Source: DATCJY01 sp036562565
GTDB lineage: Bacteria; Bacteroidota; Bacteroidia; Flavobacteriales_D; Sanyastnellaceae
Length of the DNA stretch: 50,699 nt
Assembly: GCA_036562565.1 (NCBI GenBank)
Contig: DATCJY010000023.1
Span: 1 to 50,699 of the forward strand
Direction: 5' to 3'
In this document: in pieces, positions 1-7,765 of the stretch
How positions within the stretch are numbered: position 1 is the stretch's first letter
Layout: each line of letters opens with the position of its first letter
The notes under the pieces: generated by a model
Seen by the model: only the letters and a program-made list of their open reading frames with translations
The model's database searches: none
What the model was told of the DNA's origin: nothing
Made by a program: the position numbers and the translations under genes

Positions 1-427
1 TATGATCTGCTATAAGAAAAAGGCTACCGCCATTCCATACCCAATTGCGAATGACTTCTATCTCTGATTCAGTGAAAGCCTGATAAACCGGTCGTCTCCA
101 TTTCTTGATATTCTTCTTATGTAAAGCATTGGCAATGACTAACACTTTGGCACCGGATAACTTCTCGGAAGTGAAACCGCTCTCCAAAGGTTTTACAACG
201 AAACCATTCATTTCAGCAACGCGGCCAAAAGGAGCGAATTTGTCATCCAACGTATGAAAATTATGATGTCCCGCATCCACTAGTAACAATGGTCCTTTCC
301 CCCGGTCATAAAGTGGCTTTTTAATAACTGGTAAGTAATCGCTATCAACCTGTTGTTGCTGGGCACACCCGGCCATTGGCAAAATCATCGATATCCCCAC
401 GCATAAAATGAATTGAAGTTTAATCAT
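1..427 (-). CDS. DUF4350-like lipoprotein, partial (5' part only)
   Basis: Read directly from the complement; the gene runs off the left edge, so only the first 142 codons are present. The start is ATG at 427. The N-terminus is a lipoprotein signal: a short positive stretch, a hydrophobic core and a lipobox (LPMAGC) placing the lipidated Cys near residue 21. It continues with a beta strand and turn (LLLVDAGHHNFHT), then LVIANA and a helix leading to WNGGSLFLIADH. This matches the class I glutamine-amidotransferase-like fold of the DUF4350 family found in Bacteroidota, whose function is unknown. It should be anchored in the envelope. The assignment rests on these motifs only. Confidence 0.6.
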   Translation of the reverse strand, partial: MIKLQFILCVGISMILPMAGCAQQQQVDSDYLPVIKKPLYDRGKGPLLLVDAGHHNFHTLDDKFAPFGRVAEMNGFVVKPLESGFTSEKLSGAKVLVIANALHKKNIKKWRRPVYQAFTESEIEVIRNWVWNGGSLFLIADH

Positions 428-805
428 GGTTTTTGGTTGAGGTATTTTTCTCTATATGTGCAGACTATTAGTCGACTTAAATAGTTCGTTACCCAAGCTT
501 TTAATACAATTGATGAATCGTAAATAAAGGTGTTTTATTTCATTACAGTATAGCAAGCTTAGGGCAAACATGTGATAATAAAAGAGCAGTCTATTGTAGG
601 GGGATACATCATCCTATCAGCCTCATATCTTCATCACTTATGAATCCATAACCTTTCCACCACCATTCCCGTACTAAGGCACATTTGTCAAATGAGGATT
701 TGTGACAATTTTAGACTGCTTCTATGATAACATTTCATATAGCAGAGCTATCTTCGGCCACTATTTTCAAGGTACTTACAACAAGGTATCCCAAAGCATA
801 AATAA
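428..805. other. Intergenic region between divergent lipoprotein and aconitase genes
   Basis: These 378 bases have no credible open reading frame. The right part (585-720) contains several nested inverted repeats that could fold as a multi-helix RNA upstream of aconitase (separate entry). No clean TTG-N19-TANNTTTG promoter was found on either strand. The closest -7-like match for aconitase is TATCTTCG at 749-756, one mismatch from consensus and with no TTG box at the right distance. Confidence 0.5.
585..792 (+). promoter_or_regulatory. Candidate structured leader upstream of aconitase
   Basis: Seen in the sequence: AGCAGTCTA (585-593) is the exact complement of TAGACTGCT (712-720). The enclosed segment holds three local hairpins: 597-601 with 612-616; TTATG/CATAA at 638-642 and 647-651; and 685-693 with 698-708, with a 2-nt bulge and a GAGG loop. 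Outside it, GGGATAC (601-607) is the exact complement of GTATCCC (786-792), which lies 14-20 bases before the aconitase ATG and would compete with the first hairpin. The layout resembles an aptamer plus expression platform, but this is inference: no promoter upstream of 585 was recognised and a 7-bp complement can arise by chance here. Confidence 0.3.
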
Positions 806-3079
806 ATGAGCAAAGTATTCGATTTAGACATGATTAAAGCGGTATACAGCCGCTTTCCTGAGCGCATAGAGGCCGCTCGTAAAGTGGTGAATAAACCGCT
901 AACGCTTTCAGAGAAAATTCTTTACGCCCACCTTTGGGACAATCCCGTGACAGAAGCCTACGAACGTGGCAAGAGCTATGTAGACTTCGCACCTGACCGT
1001 GTAGCCATGCAAGATGCAACTGCTCAAATGGCGCTCTTGCAATTCATGCAAGCCGGTCGTCCTAAGGTTGCTGTGCCGTCAACTGTACACTGCGACCACT
1101 TGATTCAAGCCAAAGTGGGTGCTAAAACCGACCTTGAAACTGCGAAACTCGAGAGCAATGAAGTGTTCAACTTTCTTGGCTCTGTTTCCAATAAATACGG
1201 TATCGGCTTCTGGAAACCTGGTGCAGGTATCATTCACCAAGTAGTGCTTGAGAACTATGCTTTCCCCGGTGGAATGATGATTGGTACCGACTCTCACACA
1301 GTGAATGCTGGTGGTCTAGGCATGCTTGCAATCGGTGTGGGCGGTGCTGATGCTTGTGACGTGATGGCAGGATTGCCTTGGGAGCTGAAATTCCCCAAAC
1401 TCATCGGAGTGAAGTTGACCGGCAAGCTAAATGGATGGACCTCACCAAAAGACGTGATTTTGAAAGTAGCCGGTATCCTTACCGTAAAAGGTGGTACAGG
1501 TGCGATCGTTGAATATTTCGGAGAAGGCGCATTGTCATTGTCTTGTACCGGTAAAGGTACCATCTGTAACATGGGGGCAGAGATCGGTGCTACCACATCC
1601 ACCTTCGGATATGACGAGTCTATGGAGCGCTACTTGCGCGCTACAGGCCGTGCCGAAGTAGCTGATGCTGCTAATGCCATCAAAGAACATTTGACTGCTG
1701 ATCCTGAAGTGTATGCAAATCCTGAGAAATACTTTGACCAAGTAATTGAAATCAACTTGTCAGAGTTGGAGCCACACTTGAACGGTCCTTTCACTCCGGA
1801 CTTGGCCACTCCGGTTTCCAAAATGAAAGAAGAAGCCGAGAAAAATGGCTGGCCATTGAAAGTTGAATGGGGGTTGATTGGTTCATGTACCAACTCTTCT
1901 TATGAAGACCTATCCCGTGCTGCATCTATTGCTCGCCAAGCAATAGAAAAAGGATTGGTAACCAAAGCAGAATTCGGTATCAACCCGGGATCTGAGCAAG
2001 TGCGATACACTGCAGAGCGCGATGGCCTCCTCAAAACATTTGAAGAGCTCAACGCTACCATTTTCACCAACGCATGCGGTCCATGTATCGGTATGTGGGC
2101 ACGTGCCGGTGCTGAGAAACAAGAGAAAAACACCATCGTTCACTCCTTCAACAGAAACTTCGCCAAGCGAGCCGATGGTAACCCAAATACCTATGCCTTT
2201 GTAACATCGCCTGAAATGGTTGCTGCAATAGCTATCAGCGGTAACTTGGCATTCAACCCGATTACCGATACATTGACCAACAGTAAGGGTGAGCAAGTGA
2301 AGCTTGACCCACCTGTAGGTGATGAATTGCCAACGAAAGGTTTCGCAGTAGAAGATCCGGGATACCAAGCTCCGGCAGAAGACGGCAGCAAAGTGGAAGT
2401 CATCGTTAAACCGGATTCAGAACGTTTGCAATTGCTTGATCCGTTCCCAGCTTGGGAAGGCACAGACCTCAAAGGGTTGAAACTCCTCATCAAAGCGAAA
2501 GGAAAATGTACCACTGACCACATCTCTATGGCCGGTCCTTGGTTGCGTTACCGTGGTCACCTCGACAACATTTCAAACAACTTGTTGATTGGAGCGGTAA
2601 ACTACTTCAACGATAAAACAGACTGCGTTAAGAACCAATTGACTGGTGAATACGGTCCGGTACCTGCTACCCAACGTGCTTACAAAGCAGCAGGAATTGG
2701 TTCCATTGTAGTGGGTGATGAAAACTATGGTGAAGGTTCATCACGCGAACACGCAGCTATGGAGCCTCGTCACCTAGGTGTGCGTGCGGTAATCGTGAAG
2801 TCTTTTGCGCGTATCCACGAAACCAACCTCAAGAAACAAGGTATGTTGGCGTTGACCTTTGCAAACAAGGAAGACTATGAGAAAATTCAAGAAGATGACA
2901 TCATCGATATCATTGGTCTAACAAGCTTCGCTCCTAATACTCCGCTCAAGTTGGTATTGCACCACGCTGACGGTTCAAGCGAAGAAATCCTTGCTAACCA
3001 CAGCTACAACGAACAACAAATCGAGTGGTTCAAAGCCGGTGGTGCATTGAACATTATTCGCCAAAGCATCAAGAACTAA
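806..3079 (+). CDS. acn: Aconitate hydratase (mitochondrial-type aconitase A)
   Basis: TCA-cycle enzyme that isomerises citrate to isocitrate through cis-aconitate with a 4Fe-4S cluster in the cytoplasm. At 757 residues it is close to mitochondrial aconitase in length. The three cluster ligands are visible: Cys361 in GSCTNSS, and Cys424 and Cys427 in NACGPCIGMW, only three off the numbering of the mammalian mature enzyme. GTDSHTVNAGG near residue 160 and the C-terminal swivel-domain motifs TTDHISMAGPW and GEGSSREHAA are intact. The ATG at 806 gives the expected N-terminus. It stands alone and is followed by a strong hairpin terminator shared with the facing gene. It may be regulated by the structured region upstream. 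Confidence 0.97.
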   Translation: MSKVFDLDMIKAVYSRFPERIEAARKVVNKPLTLSEKILYAHLWDNPVTEAYERGKSYVDFAPDRVAMQDATAQMALLQFMQAGRPKVAVPSTVHCDHLIQAKVGAKTDLETAKLESNEVFNFLGSVSNKYGIGFWKPGAGIIHQVVLENYAFPGGMMIGTDSHTVNAGGLGMLAIGVGGADACDVMAGLPWELKFPKLIGVKLTGKLNGWTSPKDVILKVAGILTVKGGTGAIVEYFGEGALSLSCTGKGTICNMGAEIGATTSTFGYDESMERYLRATGRAEVADAANAIKEHLTADPEVYANPEKYFDQVIEINLSELEPHLNGPFTPDLATPVSKMKEEAEKNGWPLKVEWGLIGSCTNSSYEDLSRAASIARQAIEKGLVTKAEFGINPGSEQVRYTAERDGLLKTFEELNATIFTNACGPCIGMWARAGAEKQEKNTIVHSFNRNFAKRADGNPNTYAFVTSPEMVAAIAISGNLAFNPITDTLTNSKGEQVKLDPPVGDELPTKGFAVEDPGYQAPAEDGSKVEVIVKPDSERLQLLDPFPAWEGTDLKGLKLLIKAKGKCTTDHISMAGPWLRYRGHLDNISNNLLIGAVNYFNDKTDCVKNQLTGEYGPVPATQRAYKAAGIGSIVVGDENYGEGSSREHAAMEPRHLGVRAVIVKSFARIHETNLKKQGMLALTFANKEDYEKIQEDDIIDIIGLTSFAPNTPLKLVLHHADGSSEEILANHSYNEQQIEWFKAGGALNIIRQSIKN

Positions 3080-3111
3080 TAAAGCTTGCAATAGCTTTAA
3101 AGGTATAAAAT

Positions 3112-3146
3112 AAAAAGAGGCTGCCCCATGGGACAGCCTCTTTCGT
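3112..3146. terminator. Bidirectional intrinsic terminator, acn / DUF1761
   Basis: AAAGAGGCTG (3114-3123) pairs exactly with CAGCCTCTTT (3134-3143), and three further C-G pairs continue inside after one mismatch. The A and T runs on the outer flanks let it act on both strands. It sits between the convergent aconitase and DUF1761 genes. Confidence 0.85.
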
Positions 3147-3167
3147 TGTAATACTTTTTGTTAGTGC

Positions 3168-3662
3168 TTATGCAAATTGGCATACGATACCGCCTATCAT
3201 CATAAAGGTCAGTGTCCAGTAACCAACGTGTATCCAAACCAATTTGAATTTGGTTCTTTCAAACAAAGCCACTGTACCAAGCACAGGCAATGCCAAAGAG
3301 ATACCGGCTATAAAACCATGCAACATTCCATGTTTAAAGGTTCTGTAATTGGTGCCGTATTTGGACATCATCATATTGAGGTCATTCATCACCTCTGAGC
3401 CCTCTACCCCAAAACCTTCTACTCCTACGAGCATGGAATACAATCCAGATTGATGGATTACAATTGAACTCATGGCAAAAGCAACAAGGATTCCGAATAA
3501 AACAGTCAATGGAAAAACCAGCAATGGTTTGAAACCTGATTTTAATTCCTCCTCTGTTTTTCCGGTAGCTTTCACCCAAGCTTTGCCAAACAATCCACTG
3601 TACCAGATAATACCGGTAATGAGCGGAACAACACCCGCCAATAAAAAGACACCGTAGTTCAT
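3168..3662 (-). CDS. DUF1761 family membrane protein
   Basis: A 164-residue integral membrane protein of unknown function. The family signature is near the N-terminus: WYSGLFGKAW followed by a TGKTEEE-like segment between the first two membrane helices. About four hydrophobic segments are visible (residues about 4-24, 46-72, 110-132 and 140-162), including HGFIAGISLALP and the terminal WTLTFMMIGGIVCQF. The ATG at 3662 has its own consensus promoter about 35 bases upstream (3697-3727), so it can be expressed independently of the three minus-strand genes to its right. It ends at the bidirectional terminator facing aconitase. Confidence 0.8.
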   Translation of the reverse strand: MNYGVFLLAGVVPLITGIIWYSGLFGKAWVKATGKTEEELKSGFKPLLVFPLTVLFGILVAFAMSSIVIHQSGLYSMLVGVEGFGVEGSEVMNDLNMMMSKYGTNYRTFKHGMLHGFIAGISLALPVLGTVALFERTKFKLVWIHVGYWTLTFMMIGGIVCQFA

Positions 3663-3696
3663 ATGCTAATGCTTATTTAATTTGATTAATGAAAAC

Positions 3697-3727
3697 CAAA
3701 CGTATAAAGACTCATTGCTGCATGCAA
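3697..3727 (-). promoter_or_regulatory. Bacteroidota-type promoter for the DUF1761 gene
   Basis: On the minus strand TTG (3727-3725), 20 bases, then TACGTTTG (3704-3697). This fits TTG-N19/20-TANNTTTG exactly and lies 35 bases before the ATG at 3662. Confidence 0.7.
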
Positions 3728-3771
3728 CAATGAAGCTATTCAATTTCCATAAGACAAGTTTGAGAGAGAAT

Positions 3772-4233
3772 TTAAATTTTGATGCCCAGCTTTTTATAAA
3801 TCGCACTGAGCAACCATGCCGGACCAATCAATAAGTATTGAATGTCTTTGAAGAATGAAGGCTTCTTGCCTTCAATGTTGTGGCCAATAAACTGGCCTAT
3901 CCAAGCCACTACAAAAAGGATGAGGTAAACCATCCAAGGATTGGAGCACACGACTTCAATCCATCCGCAAAGTGTGAGGCACAACAAGATGAACATTGCC
4001 ACACCAATAGATATAGCTGGCGATAGAATGACGTAATAAATAATAATAAGAATCGTCACAAGATGCGCAACCGTAATGGGTGCATCACCAAACTGCCACC
4101 CCGTTTTAATTTGATATAAAAAGCCCACAATACTGAAGAAAATCGTTGGTACGCAAATCCAATGAATTGTTTTGTTGGTGGCATGTTGATGGCTTTCACC
4201 ATATTCACTTAGCCAAGTGTGTATACTTTTCAT
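3772..4233 (-). CDS. Mpo1-like (DUF962) membrane protein
   Basis: A 153-residue protein of the DUF962/YGL010w family. The yeast member Mpo1 is an iron-dependent dioxygenase that alpha-oxidises 2-hydroxy fatty acids; the bacterial role is unproven. Conserved features are visible: the N-terminal SEYGESHQHATNKTIHWICVP with its His residues, and the C-terminal GQFIGHNIEGKKPSFFKD followed by IGPAW. Three to four membrane helices lie between. The family's metal-binding His residues (the HQHATNKTIHW and GHNIE regions) are present. It is 39 bases downstream of YqgE on the same strand with no separate promoter seen, so co-transcription is likely. Confidence 0.85.
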   Translation of the reverse strand: MKSIHTWLSEYGESHQHATNKTIHWICVPTIFFSIVGFLYQIKTGWQFGDAPITVAHLVTILIIIYYVILSPAISIGVAMFILLCLTLCGWIEVVCSNPWMVYLILFVVAWIGQFIGHNIEGKKPSFFKDIQYLLIGPAWLLSAIYKKLGIKI

Positions 4234-4272
4234 CGTGGACGGAGGGGCTTAACACATTTACATTAGGAATCG

Positions 4273-4845
4273 TTAATTGAGGGATGGACCATCCGGCAAA
4301 CGCGCAATAAGTGGACGATGTTCTCCCATCCTGTTCATGATGGACTCCCACAAATTATCGAGGTTGCTGTTCATCACCAGGTTCTTATCGCATGAAGTAA
4401 TAATCCAAGAGTTGTCTTCCAATTCATCTTCGAGCTGATTGGGCGCCCAACTGCTATAGCCAACAAAAAAGCGCACATCCTGTTTGCACACTGCGCCTTG
4501 AATTAGCATGTTTTTGAGAATCTCAAAATTGCCACCGAAATAAACTCCCGGAATAATCTCAATGCTCTCCTCTATCTGATCACCCAATGTATGGATATAA
4601 TAAAGATTGCTATTGCGCACAGGACCACCAATACTGATACGTGTATTGAGCGATGGGATATTATCAATGATTTGCGCCAGATCGAAATCTATGTAGTTGT
4701 TCAAGATAAATCCAAATGAACCTTCCTCACTGTGTTCACACAACAGGATGACCTTGCACCTGAAGTACGCATCATCCATGAAAGGTTCTGCCAACAGGAT
4801 TTGTCCCTTTTGCAGATTTGCCTTGTCGATGGGTTTGAATTCCAT
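4273..4845 (-). CDS. YqgE/AlgH family protein
   Basis: A 190-residue cytoplasmic protein of the YqgE/AlgH (DUF179) family, whose biochemical role is not settled despite a historical link to alginate regulation in Pseudomonas. Diagnostic motifs are present: LQKGQILLAEPFMDDAYFRCKVILLCEHSEEGSFGFILN at the N-terminus (reported here as positions about 10-48), IGGPV near residue 73, and a GYSSWAPNQLEDE segment near residue 150. Length is normal. A -7-like TATATTTG on the minus strand (4920-4913) lies about 65 bases before the ATG. It probably heads a small operon with the DUF962 gene. Confidence 0.9.
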   Translation of the reverse strand: MEFKPIDKANLQKGQILLAEPFMDDAYFRCKVILLCEHSEEGSFGFILNNYIDFDLAQIIDNIPSLNTRISIGGPVRNSNLYYIHTLGDQIEESIEIIPGVYFGGNFEILKNMLIQGAVCKQDVRFFVGYSSWAPNQLEDELEDNSWIITSCDKNLVMNSNLDNLWESIMNRMGEHRPLIARLPDGPSLN

Positions 4846-4912
4846 AGTCAGTTCATTTACATATCCAATCCCTTAAACCGAAATTAAGAGATTTTGTTGC
4901 CATTTATAGACT

Positions 4913-4920
4913 CAAATATA
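4913..4920 (-). promoter_or_regulatory. Possible -7 box upstream of YqgE gene
   Basis: TATATTTG on the minus strand matches the TANNTTTG element of Bacteroidota sigma-A promoters. No TTG box lies at the usual 19-20 base distance, so the match is partial. Confidence 0.35.
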
Positions 4921-4987
4921 GCGCCTATGTGCGCAGTAGCCTTTCGTTGAGCGGCCAACCGCTTATATCTTTTTCAACCAAAACAGG

Positions 4988-5878
4988 TTAATTTTTTGAG
5001 TCCGAGTGCATGATGGTCTCCACCGAAACACGAATGTTAGCTGATATTTCATCCAGTGGCAAATCATTGTCGTCTGTGCCAAAGGGATTTTCAATCTCCT
5101 CTGCAATCAACTCCAAACTGGTCAACACATAAAAGATGAAAGCCACAATGGGGATGGCATAATATCCAAGGGAAGGTCCATAGGCAATCGGGAGCGTGAA
5201 GATGTATATAATCAAAAATTTCTTGATGAAGGTGGAGTACGAAAACGGAATGGGCGTGTTTTTAATGCGCTCGCATGCACCGCATATTTCCATGAGCTGC
5301 TGCCAATCGGATCCGAGAGCAATGAAATTCTCCGTATTAATGATGCCGTTTTTATTCAGCTTCTGCAATCGCTGATAAATAGCATCGCTGATGTAAAGTG
5401 GTATATGTTTCTGTTCACTGAGTTCATTGATTTGGTAGGGATGAATAATATCATTTTCATCCTGCACCATTTGGCGCAAATGATTCTTCAGCGCAAATGG
5501 ATAATTGATGAGTAACCGCTTCAACTCGTTGATTTCTTGTGGGTGGTCATGAAGCACAGCATGCATACGCATTGCCATATTGCGCGAGCAGTTTACCAAA
5601 GCTCCCCACAGTTTACGACCTTCCCACCAGCGCTCATAGGCCGTGTTGGTACGGAACACAAGCAACAAAGAGATAACAAAACCGAGCAAACTGTGCATCA
5701 CAGAGATCTTACTGGCCTTCTCCTGCTCCACTACAGATAATACATTGAGGTCGATATAAATAACGATTGTGGAGAAAATAGTAACCATCACAATCGGGCC
5801 GATGAGTTTGCGCAGGGTATCTGCCTTGCTCACCATGATGATGCCGTGATACCAATCCTTCGGATTATAAGAAATCAT
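4988..5878 (-). CDS. Bestrophin-family ion channel
   Basis: A 296-residue membrane protein of the bestrophin/UPF0187 family; bacterial homologues form pentameric, mostly cation-selective channels. The N-terminus (ISYNPKDWYH, then KADTLRKL) and the segment LLVFRTNTAYERWWEGRKLWG, which begins at about residue 70, are highly diagnostic. Membrane helices lie at residues about 25-45, 55-75 and two near 215-255, and the acidic C-terminal segment ENPFGTDDNDLPLDEI is conserved. The frame can be extended to a TTG at 5902, but the ATG at 5878 gives the usual family N-terminus and was chosen. It diverges from the aminotransferase with a 77-base gap. Confidence 0.9.
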   Translation of the reverse strand: MISYNPKDWYHGIIMVSKADTLRKLIGPIVMVTIFSTIVIYIDLNVLSVVEQEKASKISVMHSLLGFVISLLLVFRTNTAYERWWEGRKLWGALVNCSRNMAMRMHAVLHDHPQEINELKRLLINYPFALKNHLRQMVQDENDIIHPYQINELSEQKHIPLYISDAIYQRLQKLNKNGIINTENFIALGSDWQQLMEICGACERIKNTPIPFSYSTFIKKFLIIYIFTLPIAYGPSLGYYAIPIVAFIFYVLTSLELIAEEIENPFGTDDNDLPLDEISANIRVSVETIMHSDSKN

Positions 5879-5955
5879 GCGTGAATAATTTTCAATGCGC
5901 AAAATAATTCGGCCTAAGTCACACGGGAATAAAATTATACCTTGCGCCTTCGATT

Positions 5956-7179
5956 ATGAAGAACATTCCATTCTCTCCACCGCGCATCGATGAGAAAACA
6001 ATCGATGCCGTTACCGAAGTGTTGCGCTCCGGCTGGATAACTACTGGTCCGAAGACCCGCGAACTGGAGAAGCGCATCAATGAGTACTGTGAAGGAGGCA
6101 AAACTTTGTGCCTCAACTCATGGACCAATGCGGCTGAGTTGATTCTGCGCTGGTTTGGTGTAGGTCCGGGTGACGAAGTGATTGTGCCGGCATATACATA
6201 TGCTGCTACTGCAAACATTGTGATGCATGTTGGTGCAACACCTGTCTTGGTAGATATTGTGAGGAATGGATTCACCATTGATATCCATCAAATTGAAGAA
6301 AAGATTACCTCGCGTACCAAAGTGATTATGCCAGTTGATATCGGTGGCTTGCCGTGCGATTACGATGCCATTATGGACCTCGTACAACGCAATGATATCC
6401 GAGCAATGTTCCAGGCGAATCATCAACATCAAAAACAACTGGGACGCATTCTTGTTTTATCAGATGCTGCTCACAGCTTCGGTGCGATATATAAAGGAAA
6501 GAAAGTCGGCAGCCAATGCGATGTGATGGCTTTCTCATTCCATGCAGTAAAAAACCTCACGACTGCTGAGGGCGGTGCACTGGTACTCAACCTTCCTGCT
6601 CCATTTGATAACGAAGCGATTTGGAAATCCCTCAACGTATCAGCACTGCATGGTCAAACAAAAGATGCGTTGTCCAAAACACAAGCCGGTCAATGGCGCT
6701 ATGACATAGTAGAAGCAGGCTATAAATGCAACCTCACGGATATCCATGCGGTGATTGGACTTGTTGAAATGGAACGCTACGACAATGAAACACTTCCAAG
6801 ACGCAAAGCCATTTGTGATTTATATACTTCAATATTTGCCGAGCATTCCAATTTTATGCAGCCTACCTTCCGGACAGCGCATGGCGAAAGCTGTTACCAC
6901 TTGTATATGTTGCGTGTGAATGGCTTCAGTGAAGAGCAACGCGATAGAGTTATCAGCATCTGCGCAGAAAAAGGTGTTTCACTCAATGTGCATTTCCAGC
7001 CTCTACCCTTGCTTTCATTCTATAAGCATCTGGGATATGATATGTCAGACTATCCAAATGCTTGGGATAATTACAAGAACGAAATATCCTTGCCCGTGTA
7101 TTACAATCTATCTGATGAAGACGCACACTACGTTGCACAAAGTGTGCTAGATGCGGTTCAAGCTGTTCAAGCATCATGA
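5956..7179 (+). CDS. DegT/DnrJ/EryC1/StrS sugar aminotransferase
   Basis: PLP-dependent enzyme of 407 residues that transfers an amino group to a nucleotide-linked keto-sugar for surface polysaccharide or glycan synthesis. The fold-type I motifs are visible: SGWITTGPKTRELE at residue 25, VIVPAYTYAATANI at 76, SDAAHSFGA with the PLP-nitrogen-binding Asp170, and FSFHAVKNLTTAEGGAL with the Schiff-base Lys199. A short insertion rich in Gln and His (about residues 150-165) precedes SDAAHS. Its last four bases (ATGA) contain the start of the sugar transferase, so the two are translationally coupled. The pairing resembles PglE with PglC of bacillosamine pathways; the exact substrate cannot be told. 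Confidence 0.92.
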   Translation: MKNIPFSPPRIDEKTIDAVTEVLRSGWITTGPKTRELEKRINEYCEGGKTLCLNSWTNAAELILRWFGVGPGDEVIVPAYTYAATANIVMHVGATPVLVDIVRNGFTIDIHQIEEKITSRTKVIMPVDIGGLPCDYDAIMDLVQRNDIRAMFQANHQHQKQLGRILVLSDAAHSFGAIYKGKKVGSQCDVMAFSFHAVKNLTTAEGGALVLNLPAPFDNEAIWKSLNVSALHGQTKDALSKTQAGQWRYDIVEAGYKCNLTDIHAVIGLVEMERYDNETLPRRKAICDLYTSIFAEHSNFMQPTFRTAHGESCYHLYMLRVNGFSEEQRDRVISICAEKGVSLNVHFQPLPLLSFYKHLGYDMSDYPNAWDNYKNEISLPVYYNLSDEDAHYVAQSVLDAVQAVQAS

Positions 7180-7763
7180 AAAGAATTTTCGACTTCTTAT
7201 TCGCATTCTTTTTTCTAATCATCCTCAGCCCAGTGCTGTTGCTGTTTGCAATGGCTGTTGTATTGGATAGCAAGGGAGGAGCGTTCTTTGGGCAGATACG
7301 TGTAGGCAAAGATGGCAAGCACTTCAAACTGTGGAAGTTCAGAACCATGCGACCTGATTCTGAATCTGCCGGACAAATAACGGTTGGAGCTCGTGACAGC
7401 CGCATCACGCGCGTGGGGTATTATCTGCGCAAATACAAGATGGACGAATTGCCTCAATTGTGGAATGTCCTAATCGGTGATATGAGTGTTGTGGGGCCGC
7501 GTCCCGAGGTTCCAAAGTATGTAGCACTCTATACTCCTGAGCAAATGCGCGTGCTAAGCGTGCGACCAGGTATTACCGACTACGCTTCGCTTGAATATTT
7601 TGAAGAGAGCGAATTATTGGCCAAATCCTCGGATCCGCACAAAACCTATGTGGAAGAAATCATGCAAAAAAAATTGGCTCTCAACCTCCAATATATTGAG
7701 AGCCATTCATTCATAGGCGATCTTAAAATTATCTTTAAAACTGCCGTTCGAATTATATCGTGA
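7176..7763 (+). CDS. PglC-like initiating sugar-phosphate transferase
   Basis: A 195-residue monotopic phosphoglycosyl transferase of the bacterial sugar transferase family. It transfers a sugar-1-phosphate from a UDP-sugar to undecaprenyl phosphate, the first membrane step of glycan assembly. The N-terminal membrane-dipping helix (residues about 5-28) is followed by the hallmark motifs FGQIRVGKDGKHFKLWKFRTM, KYKMDELPQLWNVL, SVVGPRPEVP and RPGITDYASL. The small size is like PglC, not the long WbaP type. The ATG overlaps the aminotransferase stop. Only two bases separate its stop from that of the facing giant gene. No glycosyltransferases follow, so the rest of the pathway must lie elsewhere. 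Confidence 0.92.
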   Translation: MKRIFDFLFAFFFLIILSPVLLLFAMAVVLDSKGGAFFGQIRVGKDGKHFKLWKFRTMRPDSESAGQITVGARDSRITRVGYYLRKYKMDELPQLWNVLIGDMSVVGPRPEVPKYVALYTPEQMRVLSVRPGITDYASLEYFEESELLAKSSDPHKTYVEEIMQKKLALNLQYIESHSFIGDLKIIFKTAVRIIS

Positions 7764-7765
7764 GA

